NCBI GenBank assembly: GCA_034401795.1
Contig: CM067373.1
Coordinates: 38,427,669-38,491,668 of the forward strand
DNA: 64,000 bases
Source: Chaetoderma sp. LZ-2023a
Lineage: Eukaryota > Mollusca > Caudofoveata > Chaetodermatida > Chaetodermatidae
Reading direction: 5' to 3'
Shown: one piece after another, positions 1-10,616 of the stretch
Layout of the letters: every line of letters begins with the position of its first letter
Position numbering within the stretch: position 1 is the first letter of the stretch
Program-made: the position numbers and the translations under genes
Notes under the pieces: generated by a model
Databases searched by the model: none
Seen by the model: the letters and a program-made list of their open reading frames with translations, nothing else
Told to the model about the DNA's origin: nothing

Positions 1-2593
1 ACTCCGAAGTATGCTGTTTGTACCGAAGCAGCGCCCAAACGGGACACCATGCTTTAGAATTAGGATCATATCTAGTTAAAGCAGGCAAAAAAATAGGTTG
101 ACCTGGATATTTCAAAGACTGATTCTTATCTAAGAAATTAACCCTAAGTAGCAACTTACGGCCTTCCCCTGTAACCACAAAACGGTCCTCCTCGGCTGAT
201 AAGGCGTGAATCTCACTCCTACGCCTTGCCGAGGCCGCAGCAATTAAAAATACAGTTTTAAGAGTTAACATTTTCATAGAAATGGAACTAAGTGGTTCAA
301 AAGGCTTATCTCCTAGTACCTGAAGCACCAGAGATAAACTCCAGACTGGAATCAGTGGTGGATTCCTTGGTCTTAGATTGCCCATGCCTTTAATTAATAC
401 ATTTAATGTACTTACTTCATCACTCCCCCTATTAGCCAAGCAAGGAATAACAGTCATTAATGCTGATTTATAACCAGCAATAGAGTTAGGCTTGAGGCTA
501 TAGGCATCATATAGGTGACAGAGGAAATCAGCCACTACCTGAATAGATGAGTCCATTGGATCAATACATCTTTTTGAGCACCACTCTGCAAATCTGTTGA
601 TTTTATAATTATATGCTCTGGAGGTTGACCCCCTCCTGGCTTTGGCCATAAATATGGCCGCTTGCTCAGAAAAGCCCTCCTTAATTCTAGATTCCTTGAC
701 AACATCCACGCAGTCAATCGGAACATTGACGGATTGTCGTGAAGGACCCTGCCCTGGAAGATAAGGTCGTCCATCAGAGGCAGAGGAACCGGATTGCAGA
801 CCAGAAGGTCCAGCAGATCCGTATACCACGATCGGCGTGGCCAATCCGGGGCGATCAGAAGCACTTGGCACTCCTGCTGCCTGATTTTCTGAAGCACCTA
901 TGGAATCAGGATTGCTGGAGGGAATGCGTATGCATACATTCCCGCCCAGCTGATAGCTAACGCATCTGTTGCGAAAGTGCTTGGGTCTGGAATCCGAGAG
1001 ACGTACGTCGTCATCTTCGCATTCTTCTTCGTTGCGAACAAATCGATGTTGGGTTTCCCCCAATGGTCGAACAGATGATCCGCCACACATTGATTTAGTT
1101 GCCATTCCGTGGGCAAAACACTCATCCTTCGGCTCAATGAGTCTGCTAGCAGATTTAGCCTTCCCGGAATATGAACTGCCTTCAAGGTGATCCCATGATC
1201 TAGGCACCAACAAAGCAGTTTCCATGTCATCATACAGAGACTGGGCGACTTCGTTCCGCCCTGGCGGTTTATGTAAGTCACTACTGTTGAGTTGTCTGAA
1301 CGAATTAGAACAATCTTGCCCTGAACTTTCTGTAAGAAATGTTCCAGGCCCAGGACTACTGCTCTTAGCTCTAGTAGATTGATATGTTCCTTGGACTGAT
1401 CCAGATCCCAAAGCCCTGATATTGTGGACTCTTCCAGACAAGCTCCCCACCCCTCCATCGATGCATCTGTATACACAGTCACCTGAGGGTGGGGAGGGGT
1501 TAGCAAAACCTCCGGCAAGAGATTCTCTGTATTCAACCACCATTGCAGGTGGTGAATCAGAGGCGCCAACACTGACACGTTCGAGTCCAGCGAACCTGAA
1601 CTCTGGGTCCACTGTGTCATGAGAAACAACTGGATCGGGCGCCTGCGCAAGGCGGCCTGCGGAATGACTGGTTCCAATGAAACCATCAACCCCAGCATTC
1701 TCAAGTAAACCCGTGCCAGGACATGACGACTGTCGCACACCGACTGTATTACTGAGATGAGTCTTTGAACCCTCTCCTGAGTGGGATAAACATATCCCGT
1801 CTCCAGATCGAAGAACATGCCCAGGTAAACAAACTTCTGGGATGGAGTTAGCTCTGATTTTTGGAAATTGACTATCCAGCCCAAGTCCGTGAGAGTTTTC
1901 AAAACAATCTCCAGATTGGCCGATAACGTTTCCCGGGTGTGTGCTTTCAACAGCCAGTCGTCTATGTACGTGTGGACTGCTATGCTTCTCCTGCGGAGGT
2001 ATGCAGTGATCGCGAGAACCACACGGGTGAAGACCCGAGGAGCCGTGGAAATTCCGAAGGGTAATACCCTGAATTCCCACTGTCTGCCCTGGAATGCAAT
2101 TCTCAGGAAGCGACAGAAACTCCTCTCTATGAGAATGTGGAAATAAGCATCCTTCAAATCTATTGACGCTGTCCACATTCCTCGCTCTAACCCCGCCAAC
2201 ACCGAGCGCACAGTCTCCATCTTGAAACTGGGCGTCTCTATGAACTTGTTCAATGGCTTGAGGTTGAGAATCGGCCTCCACCCTCCGGTGTTTTTCGTTA
2301 CTAAGAACAGGGTTGAATAGAAGCCCGGGCACCTCTGCGCCGGCTGAATGGCTTCCTTTTGTATGAGGGAATTTATTTCCTCCTCTATACACAACCTTTG
2401 ATCTGGATCCCTCGGAATCGGAGTCCAGATCGGCACGAGAGACAGTCTCGATGGCGGGCCTGTCATCCAATCGGGACGATACCCGACTGAAAGCCATCGC
2501 AAGACTAAACGGTCCTGAGTCAACCGCTTCCACTCTGGCAAGTGGCCGGCCAAACAGCCGCCCACCGGTCCACCTAGGGAGAGAGGTGGACAT
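1..2593 (-). CDS. E1 ORF3, tyrosine recombinase, C-terminus cut by window edge
   Basis: This frame starts at an ATG at 2593 and stays open to the left edge. It is the same frame that gives 965 codons in E3 and E4. The first ~620 codons run antiphase to the RT/RNase H frame. The recombinase domain proper begins near position 700, and its catalytic HxxR and Tyr region lies outside the window. The base change that makes a stop codon in ORF2 at 898-900 is only a Lys to Ile change in this frame. Whether the long N-terminal part is translated is unknown. Confidence 0.7.
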   Translation of the reverse strand, partial: MSTSLPRWTGGRLFGRPLARVEAVDSGPFSLAMAFSRVSSRLDDRPAIETVSRADLDSDSEGSRSKVVYRGGNKFPHTKGSHSAGAEVPGLLFNPVLSNEKHRRVEADSQPQAIEQVHRDAQFQDGDCALGVGGVRARNVDSVNRFEGCLFPHSHREEFLSLPENCIPGQTVGIQGITLRNFHGSSGLHPCGSRDHCIPPQEKHSSPHVHRRLAVESTHPGNVIGQSGDCFENSHGLGLDSQFPKIRANSIPEVCLPGHVLRSGDGICLSHSGEGSKTHLSNTVGVRQSSCPGTGLLENAGVDGFIGTSHSAGRLAQAPDPVVSHDTVDPEFRFAGLERVSVGASDSPPAMVVEYRESLAGGFANPSPPSGDCVYRCIDGGVGSLSGRVHNIRALGSGSVQGTYQSTRAKSSSPGPGTFLTESSGQDCSNSFRQLNSSDLHKPPGRNEVAQSLYDDMETALLVPRSWDHLEGSSYSGKAKSASRLIEPKDECFAHGMATKSMCGGSSVRPLGETQHRFVRNEEECEDDDVRLSDSRPKHFRNRCVSYQLGGNVCIRIPSSNPDSIGASENQAAGVPSASDRPGLATPIVVYGSAGPSGLQSGSSASDGRPYLPGQGPSRQSVNVPIDCVDVVKESRIKEGFSEQAAIFMAKARRGSTSRAYNYKINRFAEWCSKRCIDPMDSSIQVVADFLCHLYDAYSLKPNSIAGYKSALMTVIPCLANRGSDEVSTLNVLIKGMGNLRPRNPPLIPVWSLSLVLQVLGDKPFEPLSSISMKMLTLKTVFLIAAASARRRSEIHALSAEEDRFVVTGEGRKLLLRVNFLDKNQSLKYPGQPIFLPALTRYDPNSKAWCPVWALLRYKQHTSE

Positions 2594-2925
2594 AAGGAGT
2601 GCGAGAGTGGCACTGTCTTCTCGGCCTGAAACACCGGAGTGGTTCCCACTACGGTAACCGGCCCATCAGGCCCGACTACCGCAAGCAGATCCCCGCGCGC
2701 CACGCCCAGCACCGCGCGCACCACGGTGCGCGGGTGGCTGCCTGGCTGGCTGTGCCTGGGGAGCCTGCGCCCCCCTCGCTGCTGGCCGAATCGCACGCGG
2801 CCTAGGCCGGCGCTGCGATGGTGGCTGGCCTCTGACCTGGCCAGCGCCACCTCGAGCCTGCAGGGGACGATACGCAGGGGGTGCTGCGCGAACGCGCTCC
2901 CGCCGGAGCACCTCAAACTGCTCAC
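535..2925 (-). pseudogene. E1 ORF2: RT/RNase H/methyltransferase-like, one nonsense codon
   Basis: The RT part contains the DLKDAYFH motif and the YIDD box of DIRS-type RTs. RNase H follows with YTDAS, LELRA, RSDNS and ADSLS acidic motifs, then a region resembling Dam-type methyltransferases (IDLFATKKNAK ... PPAILIP). A TAG at 898-900 replaces the AAG lysine codon of the other copies and splits the frame into 675 and 120 codons. The 5' part overlaps the end of gag by about 260 nt in a different frame, as in the sister copies. Confidence 0.9.
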
Positions 2926-4610
2926 GCAGCGCCCTCTGGTTGTTGACCAGAGTCACCGTCTCCTGGAGGTGCCTACATCCCTCACCTCCAAAGAGACCAG
3001 GACCTGTCATAGGCATTCGCAGCAGCCTATTATACAGGTCCTGGGACGGGCACAGATTGTCAAGGGCAAACGTGCGCCTCGCCCGGACACTCCTGGTCAC
3101 CACCCGCGTCAAAAAGTCCAGAGCCAGGTTGATACCATCCTGGATGGCTCTCTGGACTGTGACCGGGCTTGGCTGACGTGAAGCGGATGCTGTTACCACC
3201 CCCTGTAACAGCTGGGAGACGTGGGACAGAGCAGCAATCGAAGCTCTCCCATTCTCCTCCGCATCACGTAGCGCGGTATTAGCCGAACGCAACGCGTTCG
3301 AGCACAGGACACCCGTGTCAGAACGGGAGCCTGGCCGCGCATCTTCGCCCAAAGCCGCGCGATCATCTACGCTAGGCTTAGGCACCACACCATACCGCTG
3401 GTAATCCAGGGGCACGATGCGGCAACGCCTAGCCACCTCGCGAGGGGCCTTCGCGAGACGCCCATTCATCTTAATGGACGTCTCTGCCGCCTCGAACATG
3501 TCCACGACATGCTCAGCCAGCGGCAGAGATGGCATAGCGGTGGCAGTCAGCCTACCAGCTAACCACGGCTAACTGCGAGTGCTCTACTAGACGAGGGCCT
3601 TCGTCTTCCTCCTGAGCGCACGCAGTTGTACTAGACGGCGGATATGCTGATACCCCTGGCAAGCCAGGGAAAGCATGCGGTCCCGAAAGAACAGGCATGC
3701 TAAACTCCCTGGCTTGACCAGGAGCAGGCGCCGTGGTAGAGCGCAGGGCAGACACCGCCCCACCACGGCCCTGGCCAGCACCAGCGATACTCTCGGCAAG
3801 CCGAGGTATGCGGTAACCGTGGCCATCAGCACCGCCCAGGGTCACCTTCTGGACCGTGAATTCTACTCCTGCGTGAGTAGAACCATGGAACACGTCGCCT
3901 GTATTCCCCGCGAGGGGTGCACCAACGTCGTACTCCATGGCCACGTCCCCAGACGGCGACCCTAGCAGGAAATCCTCTTCCTCCTGGCCAGAAAGATTAG
4001 ACTCCGGGTCAGCAAAGAGAGCTAACCCGGACTGGCCAGGGAAGGTGCCATAGGAGGTCTTGACACCCGCGGCGTGCGGATACCCAGGGTCTGATGAGCA
4101 GACCGCGGGTCCCAGCAACAACCGTTGTCCACGGCCCCTCGGCGCGGCACCAAGCCTGCTGCCAGGGTCGTGGACCGCCCCCATCAACGGGGCCACCTCT
4201 GAATCCACCTCGAACAACGGACCGGACCTATGGAACTCGGATTCAGAGGCGGGGATCACCTGCTCCGAAGCAGACCTGGCCCAGGCAGCATGCTGCGAAG
4301 CAACTCTGGGACCAAATCCTTTATTGTCCTCTGCATCTCTCCCAACATTTCGGACCGGAAGGCCTCCATATCCACCGCGGATGAGGCCTTCCTCTTACCC
4401 TTCTTACCACCCTCTTTCTTCGCCTTCCTCTCCTCTTCCATCACCTTCTCCCTTGCCTGTAACGACAAAAAGTCAGCCATTAGCTCACCCCCCCCCCCAC
4501 TGCTTACAGACATCGCATTTTAGCAACGGTCCACAGGGACTGCAGCTAAAACACAAATGCGGAGCAAAACGGTCCTTTAAAAACCGACCACAGGATGGGC
4601 AACCAGGTCT
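2666..4610 (-). pseudogene. E1 ORF1 gag-like second exon, broken
   Basis: This is homologous to the ORF1 of E2, E4 and E5. It begins at the candidate splice acceptor (CAG next to 4610), continues through a Cys-rich finger, a Lys/Glu-rich segment and a Pro/Ser-rich middle, and ends in an Arg/Gly-rich tail with TGA at 2666-2668. Two lesions destroy the frame. The G-run after the finger is 11 long (about 4488-4498) instead of 7. A deletion of about 95 bp near 3569, relative to E4, is flanked by short CTAAC repeats. The remaining open pieces are 2666-3535 and 3552-4259. Confidence 0.85.
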
Positions 4611-4883
4611 CTGAAACAGGACAAAGGACGAGGACAATGAGCAAGTTAGTTACGGTTAGAAAACTCAAAACCAAACTAAAAGAGAGGGACAGGATCATAA
4701 AGATCACTAATCAAGAAGAAACCAGCGTTGGACAAAACTTTAAATGTTAATAAAGCGCAAGGCCGATTATGACGTCATCAATCCCTTAACAGAAATTAAT
4801 CGGTCCGCAACAAGCATCCAAGTGCAAGGACGAATTGTATTCATAACTAGAACATCCTCCAAAGGATAGACCATCATTTACTT

Positions 4884-5963
4884 ATGTCACAATTGAGTAG
4901 TGTATTTGGTTTACAAGGCACTGTCTGGAACTGGTTTCACTCATATTTATCCGATAGACACCAGTCTGTATATATTAACGGCACACTTTCAGAACCAGTC
5001 AACCTCGTGTGTGGTGTGCCTCAGGGGTCTATTCTAGGTCCGGTGTTATTTACACTCTACACACAACCACTTGGATCGGTTATTGATCAGCACAACATTA
5101 TGCGTCACTTCTATGCTGATGACACACAGCTTGTCATTAGTTTTGAACCTTCAACATGTACTGCACGCTTAGCAACAAGTCAGCTCAATATGTGTTATAT
5201 AGACATTAAAGAGTGGATGACTACAAACATGCTGAAACTTAACGATGAAAAGACCGAAGCTCTGTTAGTCGGGCCAGCAAACCGACGTGCTAAGACTGAC
5301 CTATGTGACATCACAGCTGGAAATAGTCAAATAAAGCTGTCAACTGTCGTAAAGGATCTTGGTGTATACTTAGACAATGAACTGACTATGGATAAACATG
5401 TTAGTTACATCTGCAAAGTCTGCTATTTTCAATTGCGCAATATCGGCAGCATCAGGCGCTATATCACAAAAGAGGCCGCGATCATGCTAGTACGAGCATT
5501 GATAACGTCGCGCCTGGATTATTGTAATAGCCTCCTGATTGGCGCCTCAAAAGAACTTATTCAGCGACTTCAGGTGGTCCAGAACACTGCAGCGAGAATC
5601 ATATCCCTGTGTGCCAAGCGAGAACACATTACTCCGGTCCTACATGATTTGCACTGGCTCCCCATTGTGCAAAGAATAACTTTTAAGACACTATGTCTGA
5701 CATACCAATGTGTATCTGGCACAGCACCAGCCTATCTCTCTGACCTTGTACAACCTTACATTCCTGGTCGCTCTCTCAGATCTGCAAATCTAAATCTACT
5801 AAAAGTACCTAAGGTCAACTCTAAAACATATGGCCATAAAACTTTCTCTTTCACTGCAGCTACCGAATGGAATAACTTACCAAATGAAATTAGAAACTCA
5901 TCAACTTTAGAAATCTTTAAATCCAATCTTAAATTCTATTTATTTCAAATAGCATATCCATAG
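4884..5963 (+). pseudogene. Non-LTR reverse transcriptase, N-terminally truncated (359 codons)
   Basis: The frame holds the RT fingers/palm motif GVPQGSILGPVLF (residues ~44-56), the YADD catalytic box (residues ~76-79), and the long thumb/C-terminal region with WLPIVQRI and EWNNLP motifs. It ends at TAG just before the 3' hairpin. Endonuclease, gag-like ORF1 and the first catalytic Asp are absent, so it cannot be autonomous. The frame itself is uninterrupted, which suggests a fairly recent insertion. Confidence 0.88.
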
Positions 5964-5979
5964 AATACTTACGCGCGTT

Positions 5980-6043
5980 AGCGCTTAGAGCATGCAGTTG
6001 CATGGATTAAGCGCTCTAAAAATGTACTATTATTATTATTATA
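5980..6043 (+). other. Non-LTR element 3' stem-loop and TTA microsatellite tail
   Basis: AGCGCTTA at 5980-5987 pairs perfectly with TAAGCGCT at 6008-6015. An inner CATGCA/TGCATG pair extends the stem. A (TTA)n tail runs to the E1 junction. A 3' hairpin followed by a short repeat is the usual 3' end recognised by the RT in several CR1/L2-type lineages. Confidence 0.75.
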
Positions 6044-6520
6044 TTCAGACTACACATCATCAGATACAGAATGATAACAATGGTAAAAAACAGTCATTAT
6101 TTTTTCAAATAATTCATATTACCTCATATCATTAATTAGATACCTGACACCTTGTATAGACAAACCATCCACCGTGATGCACTGGAGCACTCCACCAAGA
6201 CTACGCCTCTTCACTTTCTCCACCTTGGGGGAAGGAATTGGATCAAGAGGGCAAAGTGAGAAGACCTTTATAGTAAGCCTCCAACTCACTGAACATAGAC
6301 TTTTTGGTTAGATAACCTAACAGTATTAGTAGGAAATGGAACCGTGGTGGAGAAAAACAAACCCTCCTGTGCTGAGATGTCCACTAATAATGCAAATCCA
6401 TACCTGTGGACATAAACACAAAGAGAAATTAGTCTTATAAAGCACCATGTTGGAAAAACCCAACTCAAACAGGCGCTAATTAAACGAAATCTAGGATTTC
6501 TTTTTTCACGAGAGAGTTGA

Positions 6521-6695
6521 TACTTACCTCCCTAATACTTTTGATATTGCTAAATATTGGCTTTCACTCAATAAACACTCAGATTAAAACAGTTAGGTGC
6601 CCCTACTGGGCAGGGAGTCAGAGCGTAGTCTGGCGGATGCCAGCCCCACCACCGCGCATGCGCAGACTAGCACTTCCTCTGACTAGATTATTGGC
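6521..6695. repeat. E2 left ITR (element 3' end)
   Basis: Inverted copy of 13344-13521. It carries the GCGCATGCGC palindrome and the TACTTACCTCCC motif. Outside it, the terminal ~40 bp (6481-6520) is not repeated at the right end but is copied in the ICR. Confidence 0.93.
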
Positions 6696-6762
6696 TGACA
6701 CACATGCAACTATTAAGAGCCTGAAGACCGAGCCTCTGTGGGGTGGAGAGGCCGGGTCCGTA

Positions 6763-6864
6763 TCTAGGGAGGTAAGTATCAACTCTCTCGTGAAAAAAGA
6801 AATCCTAGATTTCGTTTATTTCACTTCAAGAGTATACTTACCTCCCTAATACTTTTGATATTGC
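6763..6864. repeat. E2 internal complementary region (ICR)
   Basis: The first half is the reverse complement of the left terminus and the second half is the reverse complement of the right terminus. They join at 6818/6819 (CGTTTA then TTTCAC), which is the sequence expected at the junction of a circular form. The right-hand half has CACTTCAAG, matching the E2 right end CTTGAAGTG rather than the CTTGATGTG of other copies. Confidence 0.92.
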
Positions 6865-7396
6865 CAGAATTCGAAAGTGAATCTGGCGGGAGGGAGGCGA
6901 GGTCAAAAGACCAGCTCATCCCTATACGCTTTTCTGCGTTTAAGGCACTTAAACTTCTGAAACTGTAAGAAAAAACAGTCAGGATTTGACTAACCATCGG
7001 ATAACACCACCGATGTATGAGAGATAACCGAATGTCATATGCGCTCCCACCCCCTCCTTCCTGGGAGGAAGAGTCGACTGACCTCAATGTCCTATACGCT
7101 CTCTACGTACAAATGCCATGTACTACAGGACAGAGACGAAAAAGCTCCATTTTCGTAACTCTCAACAATGAACCACACAAATACACAAACCATCACCATA
7201 TTAATAACGGGTAACGTGACAATACAATCAACAACGGACAACACATGAACAAGACTGACCTTGTTGAAATGGCTGCTGACATCATCTTCCCATTGGTAAA
7301 GACTGATGCAGGCCCAAAAAAGTGGGTGTTTCCATAAATTAATTGTGAAATATATAAGTAATGAGGAAAAAACCTCCTCAAAAAATATAAACCGAG

Positions 7397-10293
7397 TTAT
7401 TTTTTCAAAATCGACAAGGCGAGAGGATTAGAGGTGTCACGGAGATAATGGTCTGTAAAACTTGACTCACAGTGCCACTGAGCCACCGACATAATATCAT
7501 CCACAGGGACCCCATTAAATAGGGCAGTGGATGTCACTACGCAGCGGACACTGTGAGCCTTGGCCACGTCAACCTGCTTCCCGGTGGCGGATTTATGGCA
7601 AAACTGAATGCATTCAACAATCCACCTGGAAATGGTGTCCTTAGAAGCCCTGCCATGGGGTTCAATATATGACAACCATAACGCTGACTGGTCGGTGCGC
7701 CACTCCGCCGTACGTTGTTTGTACCGGCGCAGCGCCCGGACGGGACACCATGCTTTAGAATTAGGATCATATCTAGTTAAAGCAGGCAAAATAATAGGTT
7801 GACCTGGATATTTCAATGACTGATTTTTAGCCAAGAAATTAATCCTAGGTAGCAGCTTAAGGCCTTCCCCTGAAACCACAAAACGGTCATCCTCGGCTGA
7901 TAAGGCATGAATTTCACTCCTACGCCTAGCCGAGGCCGCAGCAATTAAAACACAGTCTTCAGTGTTAATAGTTTCATAGAAATGGAACTAAGTGGTTCAA
8001 AAGGCTTATCACCTAGTACTTGAAGCACTAGCGATAAACTCCAAGACGGAATCACAGGTGGATTCCTAGGTCTTAGATTGCCCATGCCTTTAATTAATAC
8101 ATTTAATGTATTTACTTCATCACTTCCCCTCTTAGCCAAGCAAGGAATAACAGACATTAATGCTGACTTATAACCAGCAATAGAGTTAGGCTTGAGGCTA
8201 TAGGCATCATAGAGGTGACAGAGGAAATCAGCTACTACTTGAATAGATGAATCCATTGGATCAATACATCTTTTTGAGCACCATTCTGCAAATCTGTTGA
8301 TTTTATAATTATATGCTCTGGAGGTTGACCCCCTCCTGGCTTTGGCCATAAACATGGCTGCTTGCTCAGAAAAGCCCTCCTTAATTCTAGATTCCTTGAC
8401 AACATCCACGCAGTCAATCTGAACATTGACGGATTGTTGTGAAGGACCTTGCCCTGGAAGATAATATCGTCCATCAGAGGCAGAGGAACCGGATTGCAGA
8501 CCAGAAGGTCCAGCAGATCCGTATACCATGATCGGCTTGGCCAATCCGGGGCGATCAGAAGCACTTGGCATTCCTCTTGTCTGATTTTCTGAAGAATTTT
8601 TGGAATCAGGATTGCTGGAGGGAATGCGTATGCATACATTCTCCCCCAGCTGATAGCTAACGCATCTGTTGCGAAAGCGCTTGGATCCGGAATCGGAGAG
8701 ACGTACATCGTCATCTTCGCATTCTTCTTCGTTGTGAACAAATCGATGTTGGGTTTCCCCCAATGGTCGAACAGACGATCCGCCACACATTGATTTAGTT
8801 GCCATTCCGTGGGTAAAACACTCATCCTTCGGCTCAATGAGTCTGCTAGCAGGTTTAACCTTCCCGGAATATGAACTGCTTTCAAGGTAATCTGGTGATC
8901 CAGACACCAACAAAGCAGTCTCCATGTCATCATACAGAGACTGGGCGACTTCGTTCCGCCCTGGCGGTTTATGTAAGTCACAACTGTTGAGTTGTCTGAA
9001 CGAATAAGAACAATCTTGCCCTGAACTTTCTGTAAGAAATGTTCCAGGCCCAGGACTACTGCTCTTAGCTCCAGTAGATTTATATGTTCCTTTGACTGTT
9101 CCGGATTCCAAAGCCCTGATATCGTGGACTCTTCCAGGCAAGCCCCCCAGCCCTCCATCGATGCATCTGTATACACAGTCACCTGAGGGTGGGGACGGGT
9201 CAGCATAACCCCCACCAAGAGATTCTCTGTGAGCAACCACCATTGCAGGTGGTGAATCAGAGGCGCCAACACTGACACGTTCGAGTCCAGCGAACCTGTA
9301 CTCTGGGTCCATTGTGTCATGAGAAACAACTGGATCGGCCGCCTGCGTAAGGCGGCCTGAGGAATGACTGGTTCCAAAGAAACCATCAACCCCAGCATTC
9401 TCAAGTAAACCCGTGCCAGGACATGACGACTGTCGCACACTGACTGAATTAACGAGATGAGTTTTTGCACTCTCTCCTGAGTAGGATAAACATATCCCGT
9501 CTCCAGATCGAAGAACATTCCCAGGTAAACAAACCTCTGGGATGGAGTCAGCTCTGATTTCGGAAAATTTATCATCCAGCCCAAATCCGAGAGAGTTTGC
9601 AAAACAATCACCAGATTGGCCGATAAAGCTTCCTTGTCGTGTGCCTTTAACAGCCAGTCGTCTATGTACGTGTGGACTGCTATGCTTCTCCTGCGGAGGT
9701 ATGCTGTGATCGCAAGAACCACACGGGTGAAAACCCGAGGAGCCGTGGAAATTCCGAAGGGCAACACCCTGAATTCCCACTGTCTGCCCTGGAATGCAAA
9801 TCTCAGGAAGCGACAGAAACTCCCGTGGATGGGGATGTGGAAATAAGCGTCCTTCAAATCTATCGACGCCGTCCACATCCCCCTCTCCAACCCCGCCAAC
9901 ACCGAGCGCACCGTTTCCATCTTGAAACTGGGCGTCTCGATGAACTTGTTCAATGGCTTGAGGTTGAGAATCGGTCTCCACCCTCCGGTGCGTTTTGTTA
10001 CTAAGAACAGGGTTGAATAGAAGCCCGGACACCTTTGTGCCGGCTGAATAGCTCCCTTTTGTACGAGGGAATCTATCTCCTCCTCGATACACAACCTTTG
10101 CTCTGGATCTCTCGGAATGGGAGTCCAGACTGGCACTAGAGACAGTCGCGACGGCGGGCCTGTCATCCACTCTGGATGATACCCGACGGAAAGCCATCGC
10201 AAGACTAAACGGTCCTGAGTTAACCGTTCCCACTCTTGCATGTGGTCGGCTAGCCGGCCTCCCACCGGTCCACCTAGGGACAGAGGTGGACAC
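7397..10293 (-). pseudogene. E2 ORF3 tyrosine recombinase, 1-nt frameshift
   Basis: The frame is open from 10293 (GTG) for 782 codons, then lost near 7945 where an A5 run in the sisters is A4 here. The shift falls just before the first catalytic Arg. The rest of the domain (7397-7879) keeps HSVR, QWHCES and FTDHYLRD. The Gly after the HxxR arginine is Cys in E2 only. Expression of a full recombinase is not possible from this copy without slippage at the A-run. Confidence 0.88.
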
Positions 10294-10616
10294 GAGGCAT
10301 GCAAGAGCGGCACTGTCCCCGTCGCCATAAACACCGGAGTGGTTCTTACCGCGGTAACCGTCCCGTCAGGACCGATAACCACGCCCAGATCCTCGCGCTC
10401 CCCGCCCCGCCCCGCGCGCACCTTGGTGCGCGGGCGGCTGCCTGGCTGACGGCGCCTGAGGAACCTGCGCCCCCCTCGCTGCTGGCCGAATCGCACGCGG
10501 CCGAGGCCGACGCTGCGACGGTGGCTGGCCTCTGACTTGGCCAGCACCACCTCGAGCCTGCAGGGGACGATACGCAGGGGCCGCGGCGCGAACGTTAGCA
10601 CGACGCAGCACCTCAA
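8235..10616 (-). CDS. E2 ORF2: RT, RNase H, methyltransferase-like region
   Basis: The open frame has 793 codons, but no ATG opens it (it starts at TTG). The first 250 nt overlap gag in the +1 frame. It has an intact YIDD box, four RNase H acidic positions and the C-terminal PPAILIP segment. Compared with its sisters it has private changes such as HDKEALSAN in place of HTRESLSAN after the YIDD box. Those changes help to show that E5 is a mosaic of E2-like and E3-like sequence. Confidence 0.93.
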   Translation of the reverse strand: MRCCVVLTFAPRPLRIVPCRLEVVLAKSEASHRRSVGLGRVRFGQQRGGRRFLRRRQPGSRPRTKVRAGRGGEREDLGVVIGPDGTVTAVRTTPVFMATGTVPLLHASCPPLSLGGPVGGRLADHMQEWERLTQDRLVLRWLSVGYHPEWMTGPPSRLSLVPVWTPIPRDPEQRLCIEEEIDSLVQKGAIQPAQRCPGFYSTLFLVTKRTGGWRPILNLKPLNKFIETPSFKMETVRSVLAGLERGMWTASIDLKDAYFHIPIHGSFCRFLRFAFQGRQWEFRVLPFGISTAPRVFTRVVLAITAYLRRRSIAVHTYIDDWLLKAHDKEALSANLVIVLQTLSDLGWMINFPKSELTPSQRFVYLGMFFDLETGYVYPTQERVQKLISLIQSVCDSRHVLARVYLRMLGLMVSLEPVIPQAALRRRPIQLFLMTQWTQSTGSLDSNVSVLAPLIHHLQWWLLTENLLVGVMLTRPHPQVTVYTDASMEGWGACLEESTISGLWNPEQSKEHINLLELRAVVLGLEHFLQKVQGKIVLIRSDNSTVVTYINRQGGTKSPSLCMMTWRLLCWCLDHQITLKAVHIPGRLNLLADSLSRRMSVLPTEWQLNQCVADRLFDHWGKPNIDLFTTKKNAKMTMYVSPIPDPSAFATDALAISWGRMYAYAFPPAILIPKILQKIRQEECQVLLIAPDWPSRSWYTDLLDLLVCNPVPLPLMDDIIFQGKVLHNNPSMFRLTAWMLSRNLELRRAFLSKQPCLWPKPGGGQPPEHIIIKSTDLQNGAQKDVLIQWIHLFK

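Larger units (their letters stand above)
4869..6043 (+). mobile_element. 5'-truncated non-LTR retrotransposon (Jockey/CR1/L2-like) inserted in E1
   Basis: Comparison with E6 shows that E1 is continuous on either side of this block (junctions about 4868 and 6043), so it is an insertion, opposite in orientation to E1. It begins inside the RT domain, just after the motif that normally carries the first catalytic Asp, which is typical of truncation during target-primed reverse transcription. The 3' end is a hairpin (5980-6015) followed by a TTA-repeat tail. I see no clear target-site duplication. The exact clade cannot be fixed without a search. Confidence 0.88.
1..6480 (-). mobile_element. DIRS-like retrotransposon E1, 3' and middle part (left end outside window)
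   Basis: This is the body of a DIRS-type YR retrotransposon read on the minus strand. Its 3' terminus lies left of the window. The coding order on the minus strand is gag-like ORF1, RT/RNase H ORF2, and YR ORF3 running off the left edge. At 6480 it is cut by insertion of element E2; the same element resumes at 13537, because the undisturbed copy E4 reads continuously across the equivalent point (its 34495-34500). A truncated non-LTR element is inserted at 4869-6043. E1 is inactive: it has a nonsense codon in ORF2, a lengthened G-run after the zinc finger, and a deletion of about 95 bp in gag. Confidence 0.93.

Noticed and set aside
2639-3181. Plus-strand frame of 180 codons, with equivalents in E4 and E6
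   Set aside because: Complement shadow of the GC-rich gag tail and ORF2 start; not conserved as protein between copies.
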